From Sulfidibacter corallicola (lineage in GTDB: Bacteria > Acidobacteriota > Holophagae > Acanthopleuribacterales > Acanthopleuribacteraceae), in assembly GCF_017498545.1 (NCBI RefSeq), contig NZ_CP071793.1, forward strand, positions 9,356,256 to 9,420,255: 64,000 nucleotides of DNA. Direction: 5' to 3'. The position numbers and the translations under genes are program-made. Under the pieces are notes generated by a model. The model was not told the origin of the DNA. It did no database searches and saw nothing but the letters and a program-made list of their open reading frames with translations. Below are positions 56,552 to 64,000 of this stretch, piece after piece; position 1 is the stretch's first letter; each line of letters begins with the position of its first letter.

Positions 56552-59371
56552 ATGTTTGAACAAAACCCCTTCAATCAAGACGTCCAAATCGATGGGTTGA
56601 CCTTCGGCCTCGTCTACGACGCCGTCCTGGAGTTTTCCAACCAAGAATCGCTGCCGGATTTCTGGAAGGCGGTGTGCCGCTGTTCGCGCTGGATCGTGCC
56701 GTCCTCCAAGATGTGCGTCCTGTCGTTCGCCGGTAACTCCTACGCGACGATCGGGTACCTGGAATCCGGAGAATACCGCGAAGCCGACGCCTCCTCCTTC
56801 CAACGGATCACCGGCCCTTTCTCCTACATCCTGGAGTCGAAGACATCCAAGTGGTTCCCCACCCCAACCGAAGAAGTCGGTCGCGACCCGCTGAGCCACT
56901 GGTTCTGCGAAGGTTCCCCACCATCGGTGCTATACGTCCCGTACGGCGACAAGGGCCAGACCACCGGCGGCCTGCTCTTCGCCACGCGGATCTTCACCCG
57001 CGAAGAACAGAACCAGATCCTCCCCATGGCGACCGTGTACGGGCTGCATGTGCAGATCATGAACCGCATGTTGACCGCCGTCGAGGAGCGCAAAAAGGCC
57101 GAGGATCTTTCCGCCCAACTGGCATCGCTGGTCCGCTCCTCCCACGAGGCGATTTTCGGCGTCACGCTCGACGGCATGCTGAATTATTGGAACGCCAGTG
57201 CGGAGAAGTTGTTCGAAGCCGCCCAGGACGAGGTGCTCGGCAGCAACTTCCTCAAGCTCTTCCCCCGGGAACGCCGTCCGGAGTTATCGGCGATGTTGGC
57301 CCATCTCAGCGATGCGCGCGGCAACCCGATCGAAACCGTGATCGAACAAAAGTGCGGCAAGCGGGTGACGATCCAAGTCACCCTCTCCCCCATACGCGAT
57401 GCGGGTGGCCATATCGCGGGCGCCTCCGGTATCTGCACCGATCTCTCCCTTCAAAAGGACATGGAAGCCCAGATCCGAGCGAGCGAAAACCGCTTCCGGT
57501 TGACCTTCTCCCACGCCCCCGTGGGTATTTTCTTCTGCAATCCCAAGGGTCGACTCCTGTGGTCCAACAAGGCCATGACCACGATCTCGGGCTACTCCGA
57601 AGCGGAACTGATCAACATGAAATTCATCGACCTGACCCACCCCGAAGACAACCGCCAAGGCGCCGAACACTACCGCATGGCCCTGAACGGCGCCTTGGAC
57701 TCCTACAGCCTCAAGGAACGCTACCGACGCAAGGACGGTCGCACCGTCTGGGTCAATTTTCGGGCGACTTACGTGAAAGACAGTTCCGGGGTCCCGCAAC
57801 ACATCATCGCCGTCGTGGAAGACATCGACGATCGGGTGAAATCGGAAGAGCAGATTCGCTACTGGGAACGGATCTTCAAGCACTCGGGCTGGGGCGTCAT
57901 CCTCTGTAAGGGCGATTCACCGTATGTGGCGTCCTGCAATCCCGCCTACGCCAAAATGCTCGGATACACGATGGAGGAACTGCACGGCAAGCATTTGATG
58001 GACATCTATTCACCCCATGCGAGAAGCATTTTGCGAGACAAACTCAAGCAAATCCGCCACGAAGACCAGATTGTGTTCGAGGCCGAGTACATCCGCAAAA
58101 ACCACTCCGTGTTTCCGGTTCTGATCGACGTTTCCGCCATCCGAGACGAGGCCGGCAAGCTCCTGTACCGCGTGGCCAACGTGCAGGACATTTCCGCCCG
58201 GAGGGAAGAAGACCAAAAACTCAAAAAGGCCCGCGAAACCGCGGAAAAGGCGAATCGCGCCAAATCGGTGTTCCTCGCCAACATGAGCCACGAAATTCGC
58301 ACGCCCCTCAACGCGATAATCGGTTTCAGCCAAATCCTGTTGAAACACGCCGAAAAGTACCATCTCCCCCAAACGTCGATCCAGCATCTGGAACAAATCA
58401 AGCTGAGTGGCGAACACCTCACCGAGCTCATCAACAACATTCTGGATCTTTCGAAAATCGAAGCCGGCAAGATGGCGCTCCACCATCAGGACCTCAACCT
58501 CCGCCAGTTGGTTCGAAACATCTACAACATCCACAAACCCGCGGCGGACGAGAAGGGTTTGGATTTCGCGTACGACTACGCCGAAAACCTTCCGGAAGTC
58601 ATTCATGCCGACCGCACCAAGCTCAATCAGATCCTCATGAACCTCACGGCCAACGCCATTAAATTCACCGATAGCGGGACCGTCCGCCTGTCGGTGGCAC
58701 GCAGGGAACACCGACTCCTGATTCAAATCGCGGATCAAGGGATCGGCATCGCCAAGGAACGCCACCTGGCCATCTTCGGGGCCTTCGAGCAGGCCGACAA
58801 CGCCCCCACCCGCAAATTCGAGGGAACCGGTTTGGGATTGGCGATCACCCAAAAGATCGTGGCGTTGTTGGAGGGCCGGATCTGGGTCGAGAGCGAATTG
58901 GGCGAAGGCGCCACCTTTTTCGTGCTCCTGCCGTTGGTCCCGCCCGCCAACCGCGGCGCCGCGACGCAGACCCCCCCGGTCGAAGCCCATTTTGCGGTCA
59001 ACAACGCGGTGCTCCTGGTGGAAGACAACCTCATCAACCAACAGGTGACGCGCTCCCTCTTGGAGGAATTGGGGTTGCGAATCCAGGTAGCCAACAACGG
59101 CCGCGAGGCCCTGGAGCGGGTGGCGCGAAGCAGGCCGGATTTCATTTTGATGGACCTGCACATGCCGGTGATGGACGGAATCGAGGCGACGCGCCGTCTC
59201 CGCGACAATCCGGAATATGCGGACATTCCGATCGTGGCCCTTTCGGCCGACGCGTTCACGGAACAAAAGGAAGGTACCGTCAAGAAGGGGTTCGACCACT
59301 ACCTCACCAAACCGATCGACATGGGCCAGCTCCTGCCGATACTCGCCAAGTACCTGAAGCTCGCGCCGTAG
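56552..59371 (+). CDS. Soluble hybrid histidine kinase with multiple PAS domains
   Basis: A 939-residue sensor without membrane segments. An N-terminal GAF-like region (about 15-170) is followed by three PAS domains (about 185-305, 310-430 and 440-560; signatures IFGVTLDGMLNYWNASAEKL, GIFFCNPKGRLLWSNKAM, WGVILCKGDSPYVASCNPAY). HisKA has its phospho-acceptor His near 581 (NMSHEIRTPLN). The HATPase domain has NAIKFTDSG, DQGIGIAK and GTGLGLAI, and a receiver domain has its Asp near 867 (FILMDLHMPVMDG). It is an intracellular phosphorelay sensor, and a Hpt protein and output regulator must lie elsewhere. Start 56552 has a weak site (GAGG close to the ATG). Confidence 0.92.
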   Translation: MFEQNPFNQDVQIDGLTFGLVYDAVLEFSNQESLPDFWKAVCRCSRWIVPSSKMCVLSFAGNSYATIGYLESGEYREADASSFQRITGPFSYILESKTSKWFPTPTEEVGRDPLSHWFCEGSPPSVLYVPYGDKGQTTGGLLFATRIFTREEQNQILPMATVYGLHVQIMNRMLTAVEERKKAEDLSAQLASLVRSSHEAIFGVTLDGMLNYWNASAEKLFEAAQDEVLGSNFLKLFPRERRPELSAMLAHLSDARGNPIETVIEQKCGKRVTIQVTLSPIRDAGGHIAGASGICTDLSLQKDMEAQIRASENRFRLTFSHAPVGIFFCNPKGRLLWSNKAMTTISGYSEAELINMKFIDLTHPEDNRQGAEHYRMALNGALDSYSLKERYRRKDGRTVWVNFRATYVKDSSGVPQHIIAVVEDIDDRVKSEEQIRYWERIFKHSGWGVILCKGDSPYVASCNPAYAKMLGYTMEELHGKHLMDIYSPHARSILRDKLKQIRHEDQIVFEAEYIRKNHSVFPVLIDVSAIRDEAGKLLYRVANVQDISARREEDQKLKKARETAEKANRAKSVFLANMSHEIRTPLNAIIGFSQILLKHAEKYHLPQTSIQHLEQIKLSGEHLTELINNILDLSKIEAGKMALHHQDLNLRQLVRNIYNIHKPAADEKGLDFAYDYAENLPEVIHADRTKLNQILMNLTANAIKFTDSGTVRLSVARREHRLLIQIADQGIGIAKERHLAIFGAFEQADNAPTRKFEGTGLGLAITQKIVALLEGRIWVESELGEGATFFVLLPLVPPANRGAATQTPPVEAHFAVNNAVLLVEDNLINQQVTRSLLEELGLRIQVANNGREALERVARSRPDFILMDLHMPVMDGIEATRRLRDNPEYADIPIVALSADAFTEQKEGTVKKGFDHYLTKPIDMGQLLPILAKYLKLAP

Positions 59372-59718
59372 TCGCGCCGTAGTCGCGCCGTTAGCGAGAG
59401 GAACCGTCCGTCTCGAGAGCTCCGGATTCCAAGAGTTGGGCACACCGGCCAGGACCCACTCCTCGCCGACACGCGTTCCGATACCCACGAGGGCTCGGGT
59501 CATGCGGCGGTCCACGGGTACGGCCGGCGTCTCGCGGGCCGTTCATTTCCCGGAACGGGTTCGTTCGCGGCGATCCCTTCCCCTTCCGAACCAATCATCG
59601 CTCCTTCGCGCTTTCGGTTTGGCACCCTCGCACGGGTCATCTACAATGGATGTCTTCCTTGCCACCATCATCATGTTTCGCGACGCGCTCGCATCTCGGA
59701 CAAGGACACACCGCACCC
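59372..59718. other. Spacer, nothing recognised
   Basis: About 350 bases. A duplicated TAGTCGCGCCG lies right after the kinase stop (59370-59395). No gene or repeat family member is seen; the aquaporin promoter is presumably here. Confidence 0.5.
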
Positions 59719-60498
59719 ATGAGTAAACCCAAACACCAAGCCGCCATCGCTGAATTTTTGGGAACCTTCATTCTCGTCTTCGCCGGAACCGGCGCCATCG
59801 TGGTTCACGACATCTACGGCGGCATCACCCACCTGGGCATTGCCATCACCTTCGGGCTCGTGGTCTCTTCGGTGATCTTCGCCTACGGCGATATCTCCGG
59901 GGCCCACATCAACCCCGCCGTCACCATCGGGTTCTGGCTCGCCCGACGTTTTCCCGCCGCCGGCCTGCTCCCCTATCTCTCCGCCCAGTTCGGCGGCGCC
60001 ATCTGTGCCAGCCTCACCCTTCACGCATTATTCCCCGACCATCCGCACCTGGGCGCCACCCTTCCCAGCGGCACGCTCACCCAAAGCCTGATCCTCGAGA
60101 TCGTCATGTCCTGGTGGCTGATGGCCGTCATTCTCAGTGTGGCCCAGGGCGCCAAGGAACGCGGTCTCGTCGCCGGCTTGATCATCGGGGCGGTGGTCGC
60201 GCTCGAAGCGACTTTCGGCGGGCCGGTTTCGGGCGCCTCGATGAACCCCGCGCGCTCGCTGGGACCGGCGCTCGTTTCCGGAAACCTCTCCCATCTCTGG
60301 ATCTACCTGGTCGCCCCCGTCATCGGCTGCGGTCTGGCCACCGCGTCGCACACGCTGGTCCACGGCCAGGACCGGTTCGACCTACCCGGAAAGGCCGCCA
60401 CCGAAGATGCGGCAACCGCGCCCGCGGACAGTGAAAGCCACCATCGCGAGCAGCCGGTGGCCGCAGCCACCGGCAACGACAACGAACCGTTCCCTTGA
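59719..60498 (+). CDS. Aquaporin / MIP-family channel
   Basis: A 259-residue major intrinsic protein that conducts water or small neutral solutes across the inner membrane. Six membrane segments and both pore half-helices are visible, with NPA motifs in SGAHINPAVTIGF (near 67) and SGASMNPARSLGPA (near 180). The residue after the second NPA is Arg, as expected for the selectivity filter. A hydrophilic Ala/Glu/Asp tail of about 40 residues extends beyond the usual end. ATG 59719 is chosen because the family starts here; an open frame from 59650 adds an unlikely N-terminus. The stop codon overlaps the T-tract of the opposing terminator. Confidence 0.92.
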   Translation: MSKPKHQAAIAEFLGTFILVFAGTGAIVVHDIYGGITHLGIAITFGLVVSSVIFAYGDISGAHINPAVTIGFWLARRFPAAGLLPYLSAQFGGAICASLTLHALFPDHPHLGATLPSGTLTQSLILEIVMSWWLMAVILSVAQGAKERGLVAGLIIGAVVALEATFGGPVSGASMNPARSLGPALVSGNLSHLWIYLVAPVIGCGLATASHTLVHGQDRFDLPGKAATEDAATAPADSESHHREQPVAAATGNDNEPFP

Positions 60499-60529
60499 AA
60501 AAAAGCGGCCGCCTCGGGAAGGCGGCCGC
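60497..60529 (-). terminator. Intrinsic terminator of CHAT-ankyrin-sigma operon
   Basis: On the minus strand a perfect 9 bp GC stem (GCGGCCGCC with GGCGGCCGC, 7 nt loop) is followed by a run of seven T. It lies 48 bases after the sigma factor stop codon and ends the three-gene operon. Confidence 0.9.
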
Positions 60530-60577
60530 AATGCCATTGTCGCAGAGGATCTGTCTCGAGAAGGGAAAGGATGCCGC

Positions 60578-61210
60578 TCAGCCCGCGTCGGCGACCGGGC
60601 TCAGTTTGCGACCGGACCTGCGCGAGGCCGTCTTGGGCAGCGCGGAACCCGCGGCCTCCTCGTGGGGCAGGATGCCGTGCTTGCGCAGGCAGTGAAGCAA
60701 TTTGACCTTGGCGCGGAAGATCTGACTCTTGAGGGCGGCCGTGTTGAGGTGGAACTGCTCTGCCACGTCCTTTTGCGGGACGCCGGCCAGGTATTGCAAC
60801 TCGATGTACTCCCGTTGGTGATCGGGAAGCTGTTTCATGCAGTCGTGCAATTGCTCCAGCGATTGGTGGGTGACCAGGTTTTCCTCGGGGGTGGCGCAGC
60901 CGTCTTCCAACTCCTCCGCGAAATCGTCCACGCAGACGCTTTTCATCGAAGGGCTCTTGTAGCGCTCCCGCACCTTGAAATGGGCGATGCCGATGACCCA
61001 GGCGATCAGCTTTTCGGGCTCCTTGAGGGTCGGCAGGCGGCGCGCGATGGTCATGCACACGTTGGAGAAAAGTTCTTCCGCATCGTCACGGTTGTTGGCC
61101 CGCGAGCACAGGTAGGCCCACAGGCGGTTCTTGTAGTACTCGTGAATGGGTTCAAAGGCGTCGCGATCACCGGCGTTGTAGCGATGGATGGACGCAATGA
61201 CCGTTTCCAT
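60578..61210 (-). CDS. ECF sigma factor, last gene of CHAT-ankyrin operon
   Basis: A 210-residue sigma factor. Region 2 spans about 10-85 (DRDAFEPIHEYYKNRLWAYL, DDAEELFSNVCMTIARRLP, AWVIGIAHFKVRERYK) and region 4 about 118-175 (LPDHQREYIELQYLAGVPQK DVAEQFHL, LKSQIFRAKVKLLHCLRKHG). A short basic tail (RRSGRK) follows. AGAGGT, its binding site, lies in the last codons of the ankyrin gene and the two coding regions are 5 bases apart, so translation is probably coupled. Sigma and upstream partner are expected to be made in fixed ratio, as for sigma/anti-sigma pairs. Confidence 0.92.
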   Translation of the reverse strand: METVIASIHRYNAGDRDAFEPIHEYYKNRLWAYLCSRANNRDDAEELFSNVCMTIARRLPTLKEPEKLIAWVIGIAHFKVRERYKSPSMKSVCVDDFAEELEDGCATPEENLVTHQSLEQLHDCMKQLPDHQREYIELQYLAGVPQKDVAEQFHLNTAALKSQIFRAKVKLLHCLRKHGILPHEEAAGSALPKTASRRSGRKLSPVADAG

Positions 61211-61215
61211 GGTTG

Positions 61216-62046
61216 TTACCTCTTTTGGTTGGAGTGACGCGGGTCCCGGTTGCGTTGGTCGAGCAGGTCGGCGATATCGCCGTAGCCGTAACGCGCCGCC
61301 AACTGGGCCGCGGTCTGTTCCTCGGCATCGCGCAGGGATGCGTCGGCACCGTGTTCGAGCAGCATATTCAAGGCATCTACATGGCCGTGTTCGGCGGCCA
61401 ACATGAGGGGCGTTTTGCGGTGATCGGCCAGCGAGTCGATCTGCGCGCCGTGTCGAACCAGCAATTGAATCACTTCATCCTGGCCGTTCGAGGCCGCCAG
61501 GTGAAGCAAGGTTCGATTGTTCGGATCGCGCTCGTTCACGTCGCCACCCTCACTGAGATAGGTCTGCAAAGGGGCCACCTGGCCCAGACGCGCCCAGTCG
61601 TGGGCGATCCCACGCCGATCTCCGGCATCGTGTCCCCGGAAGACCGGATCCGCCTCGGGCGGGGTCAGGCTGGCATCGGTGCCGCGCGGTTGCAACACCA
61701 GCCACGAAAGCAACATGCCCAGCAATACCGCCGCGGCCGCCAACGAGAGGCGCGGGATCGGCGACGCGAAACGACGCGGCCGTTGGGGCATGGGTACGAC
61801 TTCTCCCTGCCCCACGAGGCGGGGCACCTGGAAATCGGCGGGCAACTTGAAAACGGGTACCGGCGGAAGAATACGCGTCGCGTTCCACAGCAGCGTCTCC
61901 AATCGTTCGAAATCGGTCAGGATCGCGGCGGCCTTGCCATCCAGGCGATCCCCGTAATCTTTTCGAACCTCGGCGGGGCTGGCGCTCTCCAACATGCGGT
62001 TCAAATCTCTCCGGGTCAGAGGGGTATCGGATCCGTTGAGTGTCAT
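61216..62046 (-). CDS. Single-pass membrane protein with ankyrin repeats, candidate anti-sigma factor
   Basis: A 276-residue protein. Residues 1-95 are a cytoplasmic-looking helical region (LTRRDLNRMLESASPAEVRK) without the Cys/His ligands of zinc anti-sigma domains. One membrane segment is at about 100-118, preceded by basic residues (RPRRF), so the N-terminus should be inside. Residues about 145-265 form three to four ankyrin repeats (NRTLLHLAASNGQDEVIQLLV, KTPLMLAAEHGHVDALNMLLEHGAD, DAEEQTAAQLAARYGYGDIADLL) that would be outside. Position, coupling to the sigma gene and topology suggest an anti-sigma factor with an ankyrin sensor; I know of no such family by name, so this is inference. It is 84 bases from the CHAT gene upstream. 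Confidence 0.85.
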   Translation of the reverse strand: MTLNGSDTPLTRRDLNRMLESASPAEVRKDYGDRLDGKAAAILTDFERLETLLWNATRILPPVPVFKLPADFQVPRLVGQGEVVPMPQRPRRFASPIPRLSLAAAAVLLGMLLSWLVLQPRGTDASLTPPEADPVFRGHDAGDRRGIAHDWARLGQVAPLQTYLSEGGDVNERDPNNRTLLHLAASNGQDEVIQLLVRHGAQIDSLADHRKTPLMLAAEHGHVDALNMLLEHGADASLRDAEEQTAAQLAARYGYGDIADLLDQRNRDPRHSNQKR

Positions 62047-62130
62047 GATAAATCTCCCGTCAGCGTTTATCTGGTTAGTGGCGAAGGACGAATACTGGTT
62101 GCGGGCAAACGGCGAAAAAGATGGCGCACA

Positions 62131-64000
62131 TCACTGTTTCCGCCAATCGCCGAACAGTTGGAATCCCGCCCAGTAGAGTGGGTGGGCCCAATGTCGACCT
62201 TGGCCGTAGTGGCGCATCATGGCCTGTTGGGCGTACTGCAGGGCGTGGTCCTTGGGATGTCCCTTCTGGAGATACCCGTAGAAGTGGCCCATGAACACCG
62301 CCGTCGCGCGATCTTCCACCCGCCACAGGGTCGCGAGAACCGAACGGGCCCCGGCCACCTGGAACGACCGCGTCAGACCCATCAACCCCTCACCGCCCAT
62401 ATCGTGACCCAGGGCGGTTTCACAGGCGGACAGCACCACCAGGTCGGCCTGGAGGGTCAGGCGCTCCTGAATCTCCCAGGTGAACAACTTGCCGTCGTCG
62501 CGATCGGTGGGCGTCATGATCAGGGCGGAAGCGGCCGGATCGTTGAGATCGTGCACGGCGTGACCGGCGAAATGCAGGATGTGGGTGTCGGGATCGAGGG
62601 ACCGTACCTGGGCTTCGGTGGCCTGTTCGCCGTGGAACCAACGGGTGCGGTCCGGAAAGGTCCCGGCAATGGCCGCCAGTTCGGCGGTCGCCTGGGGCAA
62701 TTCCGGCAGATTGAGGGCCGGCGTGTGCAACGCGGCGCCGAAAGCGGCGATATGCTGGGGTTCGCTTTCGATCGGCTGCGGCCCGCGGGCTTCGAGATCG
62801 AGGCTGTACAGGGTTCCCGAAAGGGCGAAATGGATGGGTTTGGTCCCGGCCAGAAAGGAGACCTGGCGCCAATCCTCGGCACCTTCCGGCGGCAATTGGG
62901 TCACCAGCGCGGAAAACGGCAGCAGGAACAGTGGGCCGTCGGGACAGATCAGAAGGCGGCGGGCCTCGCGAATGCGATCCTGAACCGGGGCCAGCACCAG
63001 ATTGAAGAGCCGGTACCCGCGGCGGTAGAGATCTTCCAGGCGGCGCATGCGCCCCTCCGCCAACACCGTTCGATAGTCCTGAATCTGGCGTTCGAGGACT
63101 TCGGCGTTCGCCCCGTCGAGCGCATGGATGCTCAATCCGTTCTCGCGATCGAGGGCGAAAAGGAAGGTCCGGTCGTCCAACACGCAGTAGGAAAGCATCA
63201 GGGTTCCGGGATCCAGGCGGGCCTGCACCTCTTCCGCATCCAGCCAGGTTTGGAGTTGCGCCTGTTGGGGCGATCCGGTCATCAGGCGCCGCAAGATCGG
63301 CCCGCGGAAGCGCTCGTTGGCGGAGAAGGCCGCCGCGACGTCGCCCCGTGCCGCCCGCAGCTTCACCAGGTTCCGGTAACTGTCGGCGGCTCCCATGAAG
63401 AAACCGGCCTGAACGAACTGATTGCCACCGAGCGCATCCAACTGGCGCTCGTAAGCGGCGGCGGCCTCGTGCCAGGTGTCCTCGCAGGGACCGGGCCGGT
63501 TCAATTCGGCGAGGCAGCGGGCGCGCTCGGCCAGCAGCTCCGCCCGATCGAAACCGGAGGCGGACTCGGCGGGGAACTCGTCCAGCGCCTGATCCAGCAG
63601 GGGCAGCGCGGCTTCGGCATCGCCGCGACCGCGCAACACCTGGCTCTGGAGCCGCAGGTTGTAGGCCCACAGCCCGGAACCGCGCTTCAGGCCTTCGGCG
63701 GCCCGGTGCAGCGAATCGGCGGCCAGATCGTAATGCTTTCGCTGCAGGTTGAGAAATCCCAGGTTGGTGTCGATCAAAGCCCCGTCTTCGGGATTACTGG
63801 ATTCGCTCGCCAGCTCACTGGCGCGTGCCAATTGATCCGCGGCTTTTTGAAAGTTCCCCTTGTCTGCATAGATCGTCCCAAGGCCATTGTACAGGTATGC
63901 ACGTTCGACCGGTGCGACGGCACTATCACCGGCCAGCTTCAAAGCTTCGAGAAAAAAGGATTCGGCTGCCTGATAATCCTTGCGGTCGTTGGCAATGATC
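62131..64000 (-). CDS. TPR-CHAT protease, N-terminus beyond window
   Basis: At least 622 residues are encoded; the frame stays open to the right edge without a stop, so the start is outside the window. The N-terminal part in view is a chain of tetratricopeptide repeats (AYLYNGLGTIYADKGNFQKAA, LGFLNLQRKHYDLAADSLHRA). The C-terminal third is a CHAT domain, the caspase-HetF-associated (separase-like) cysteine protease: catalytic His in HILHFAGHAVHD (about 62545-62583) and Cys in VVLSACETALGHDMGGEGLMG (about 62405-62440), with ARSVLATLWRVEDRA further on. It is the first gene of the operon in view and could act on the ankyrin protein. A TTG near 63942 is not the start. Confidence 0.92.
   Translation of the reverse strand, partial: IIANDRKDYQAAESFFLEALKLAGDSAVAPVERAYLYNGLGTIYADKGNFQKAADQLARASELASESSNPEDGALIDTNLGFLNLQRKHYDLAADSLHRAAEGLKRGSGLWAYNLRLQSQVLRGRGDAEAALPLLDQALDEFPAESASGFDRAELLAERARCLAELNRPGPCEDTWHEAAAAYERQLDALGGNQFVQAGFFMGAADSYRNLVKLRAARGDVAAAFSANERFRGPILRRLMTGSPQQAQLQTWLDAEEVQARLDPGTLMLSYCVLDDRTFLFALDRENGLSIHALDGANAEVLERQIQDYRTVLAEGRMRRLEDLYRRGYRLFNLVLAPVQDRIREARRLLICPDGPLFLLPFSALVTQLPPEGAEDWRQVSFLAGTKPIHFALSGTLYSLDLEARGPQPIESEPQHIAAFGAALHTPALNLPELPQATAELAAIAGTFPDRTRWFHGEQATEAQVRSLDPDTHILHFAGHAVHDLNDPAASALIMTPTDRDDGKLFTWEIQERLTLQADLVVLSACETALGHDMGGEGLMGLTRSFQVAGARSVLATLWRVEDRATAVFMGHFYGYLQKGHPKDHALQYAQQAMMRHYGQGRHWAHPLYWAGFQLFGDWRKQ

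Noticed and set aside
63940..63942. TTG at 63942 as start of the CHAT gene
   Set aside because: The frame continues upstream to the window edge with TPR-like residues (for example DRKDYQAAESFFLEAL), so the true start lies outside.

Overview
This is a bacterial chromosomal window of high GC with no RNA genes, no CRISPR array and no transposase that I can see. Gene content points to a free-living Gram-negative bacterium with large signalling and secretion capacity: hybrid sensor kinases, ECF sigma factors, a type VI secretion (T6SS) spike cluster, a CHAT protease and several beta-propeller proteins. Together with long, repeat-filled spacers, the mix resembles Acidobacteriota (Holophagae/Acanthopleuribacter-like). 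That placement is inference from gene style only; no marker gene confirms it.

Layout. 0.7-7.2 kb: two large BNR/sialidase-fold propeller proteins with a small TPR protein between them. 7.2-12.4 kb: housekeeping and stress genes (HtpX protease, Bcp peroxiredoxin, GTP cyclohydrolase I, a CPA1 Na+/H+ antiporter). 12.7-20.1 kb: a secreted M28 aminopeptidase with two PPC domains, two unrecognised membrane or secreted proteins, and a degenerate GGDEF/EAL protein. 20.3-24.7 kb: a SnoaL-like protein and an ECF sigma factor on the minus strand, divergent from a tauABC-type transporter. 24.8-28.0 kb: a MarR-GNAT fusion with a clear palindromic operator, two VOC proteins and an SPFH protein. 29.4-32.6 kb: a divergent pair of WD40/TolB-like propellers, one fused to a membrane-anchored winged-helix regulator. 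34.2-36.4 kb: a DUF4212 plus sodium:solute symporter pair. 37.9-43.6 kb: a minus-strand T6SS cargo operon (VgrG, DUF2169 adaptor, PAAR-like GH-E nuclease toxin, TPR protein). 46.6-59.4 kb: a signalling stretch (NtrC-type regulator, two hybrid histidine kinases, a REC-PAS-GGDEF-EAL protein) with an AhpD-like protein inside it. 59.7-64 kb: an aquaporin, then a minus-strand operon of CHAT protease, membrane ankyrin protein and ECF sigma factor that runs off the right edge.

Spacers. Most long gaps hold dispersed repeats in four families. Family A is a roughly 390 bp unit built around inverted arms like CCACGAATCACACGGAT, in three tandem copies at 45-46 kb and about two at 54.7-55.7 kb. Family B is a short TGTCCACTAAAAACACG element that repeatedly sits just after stop codons. 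Family C is six tandem copies of a 172 bp unit at 28.1-29.1 kb. Family D is a palindromic REP-like element with covarying stems, with a 149 bp tandem array at 37.3-37.7 kb.

The best candidates for something undescribed are the CHAT-ankyrin-sigma operon (a possible proteolysis-controlled anti-sigma system with an ankyrin sensor), the GH-E toxin with a Gly/Ser tail after its nuclease domain, and the covarying family D hairpins.
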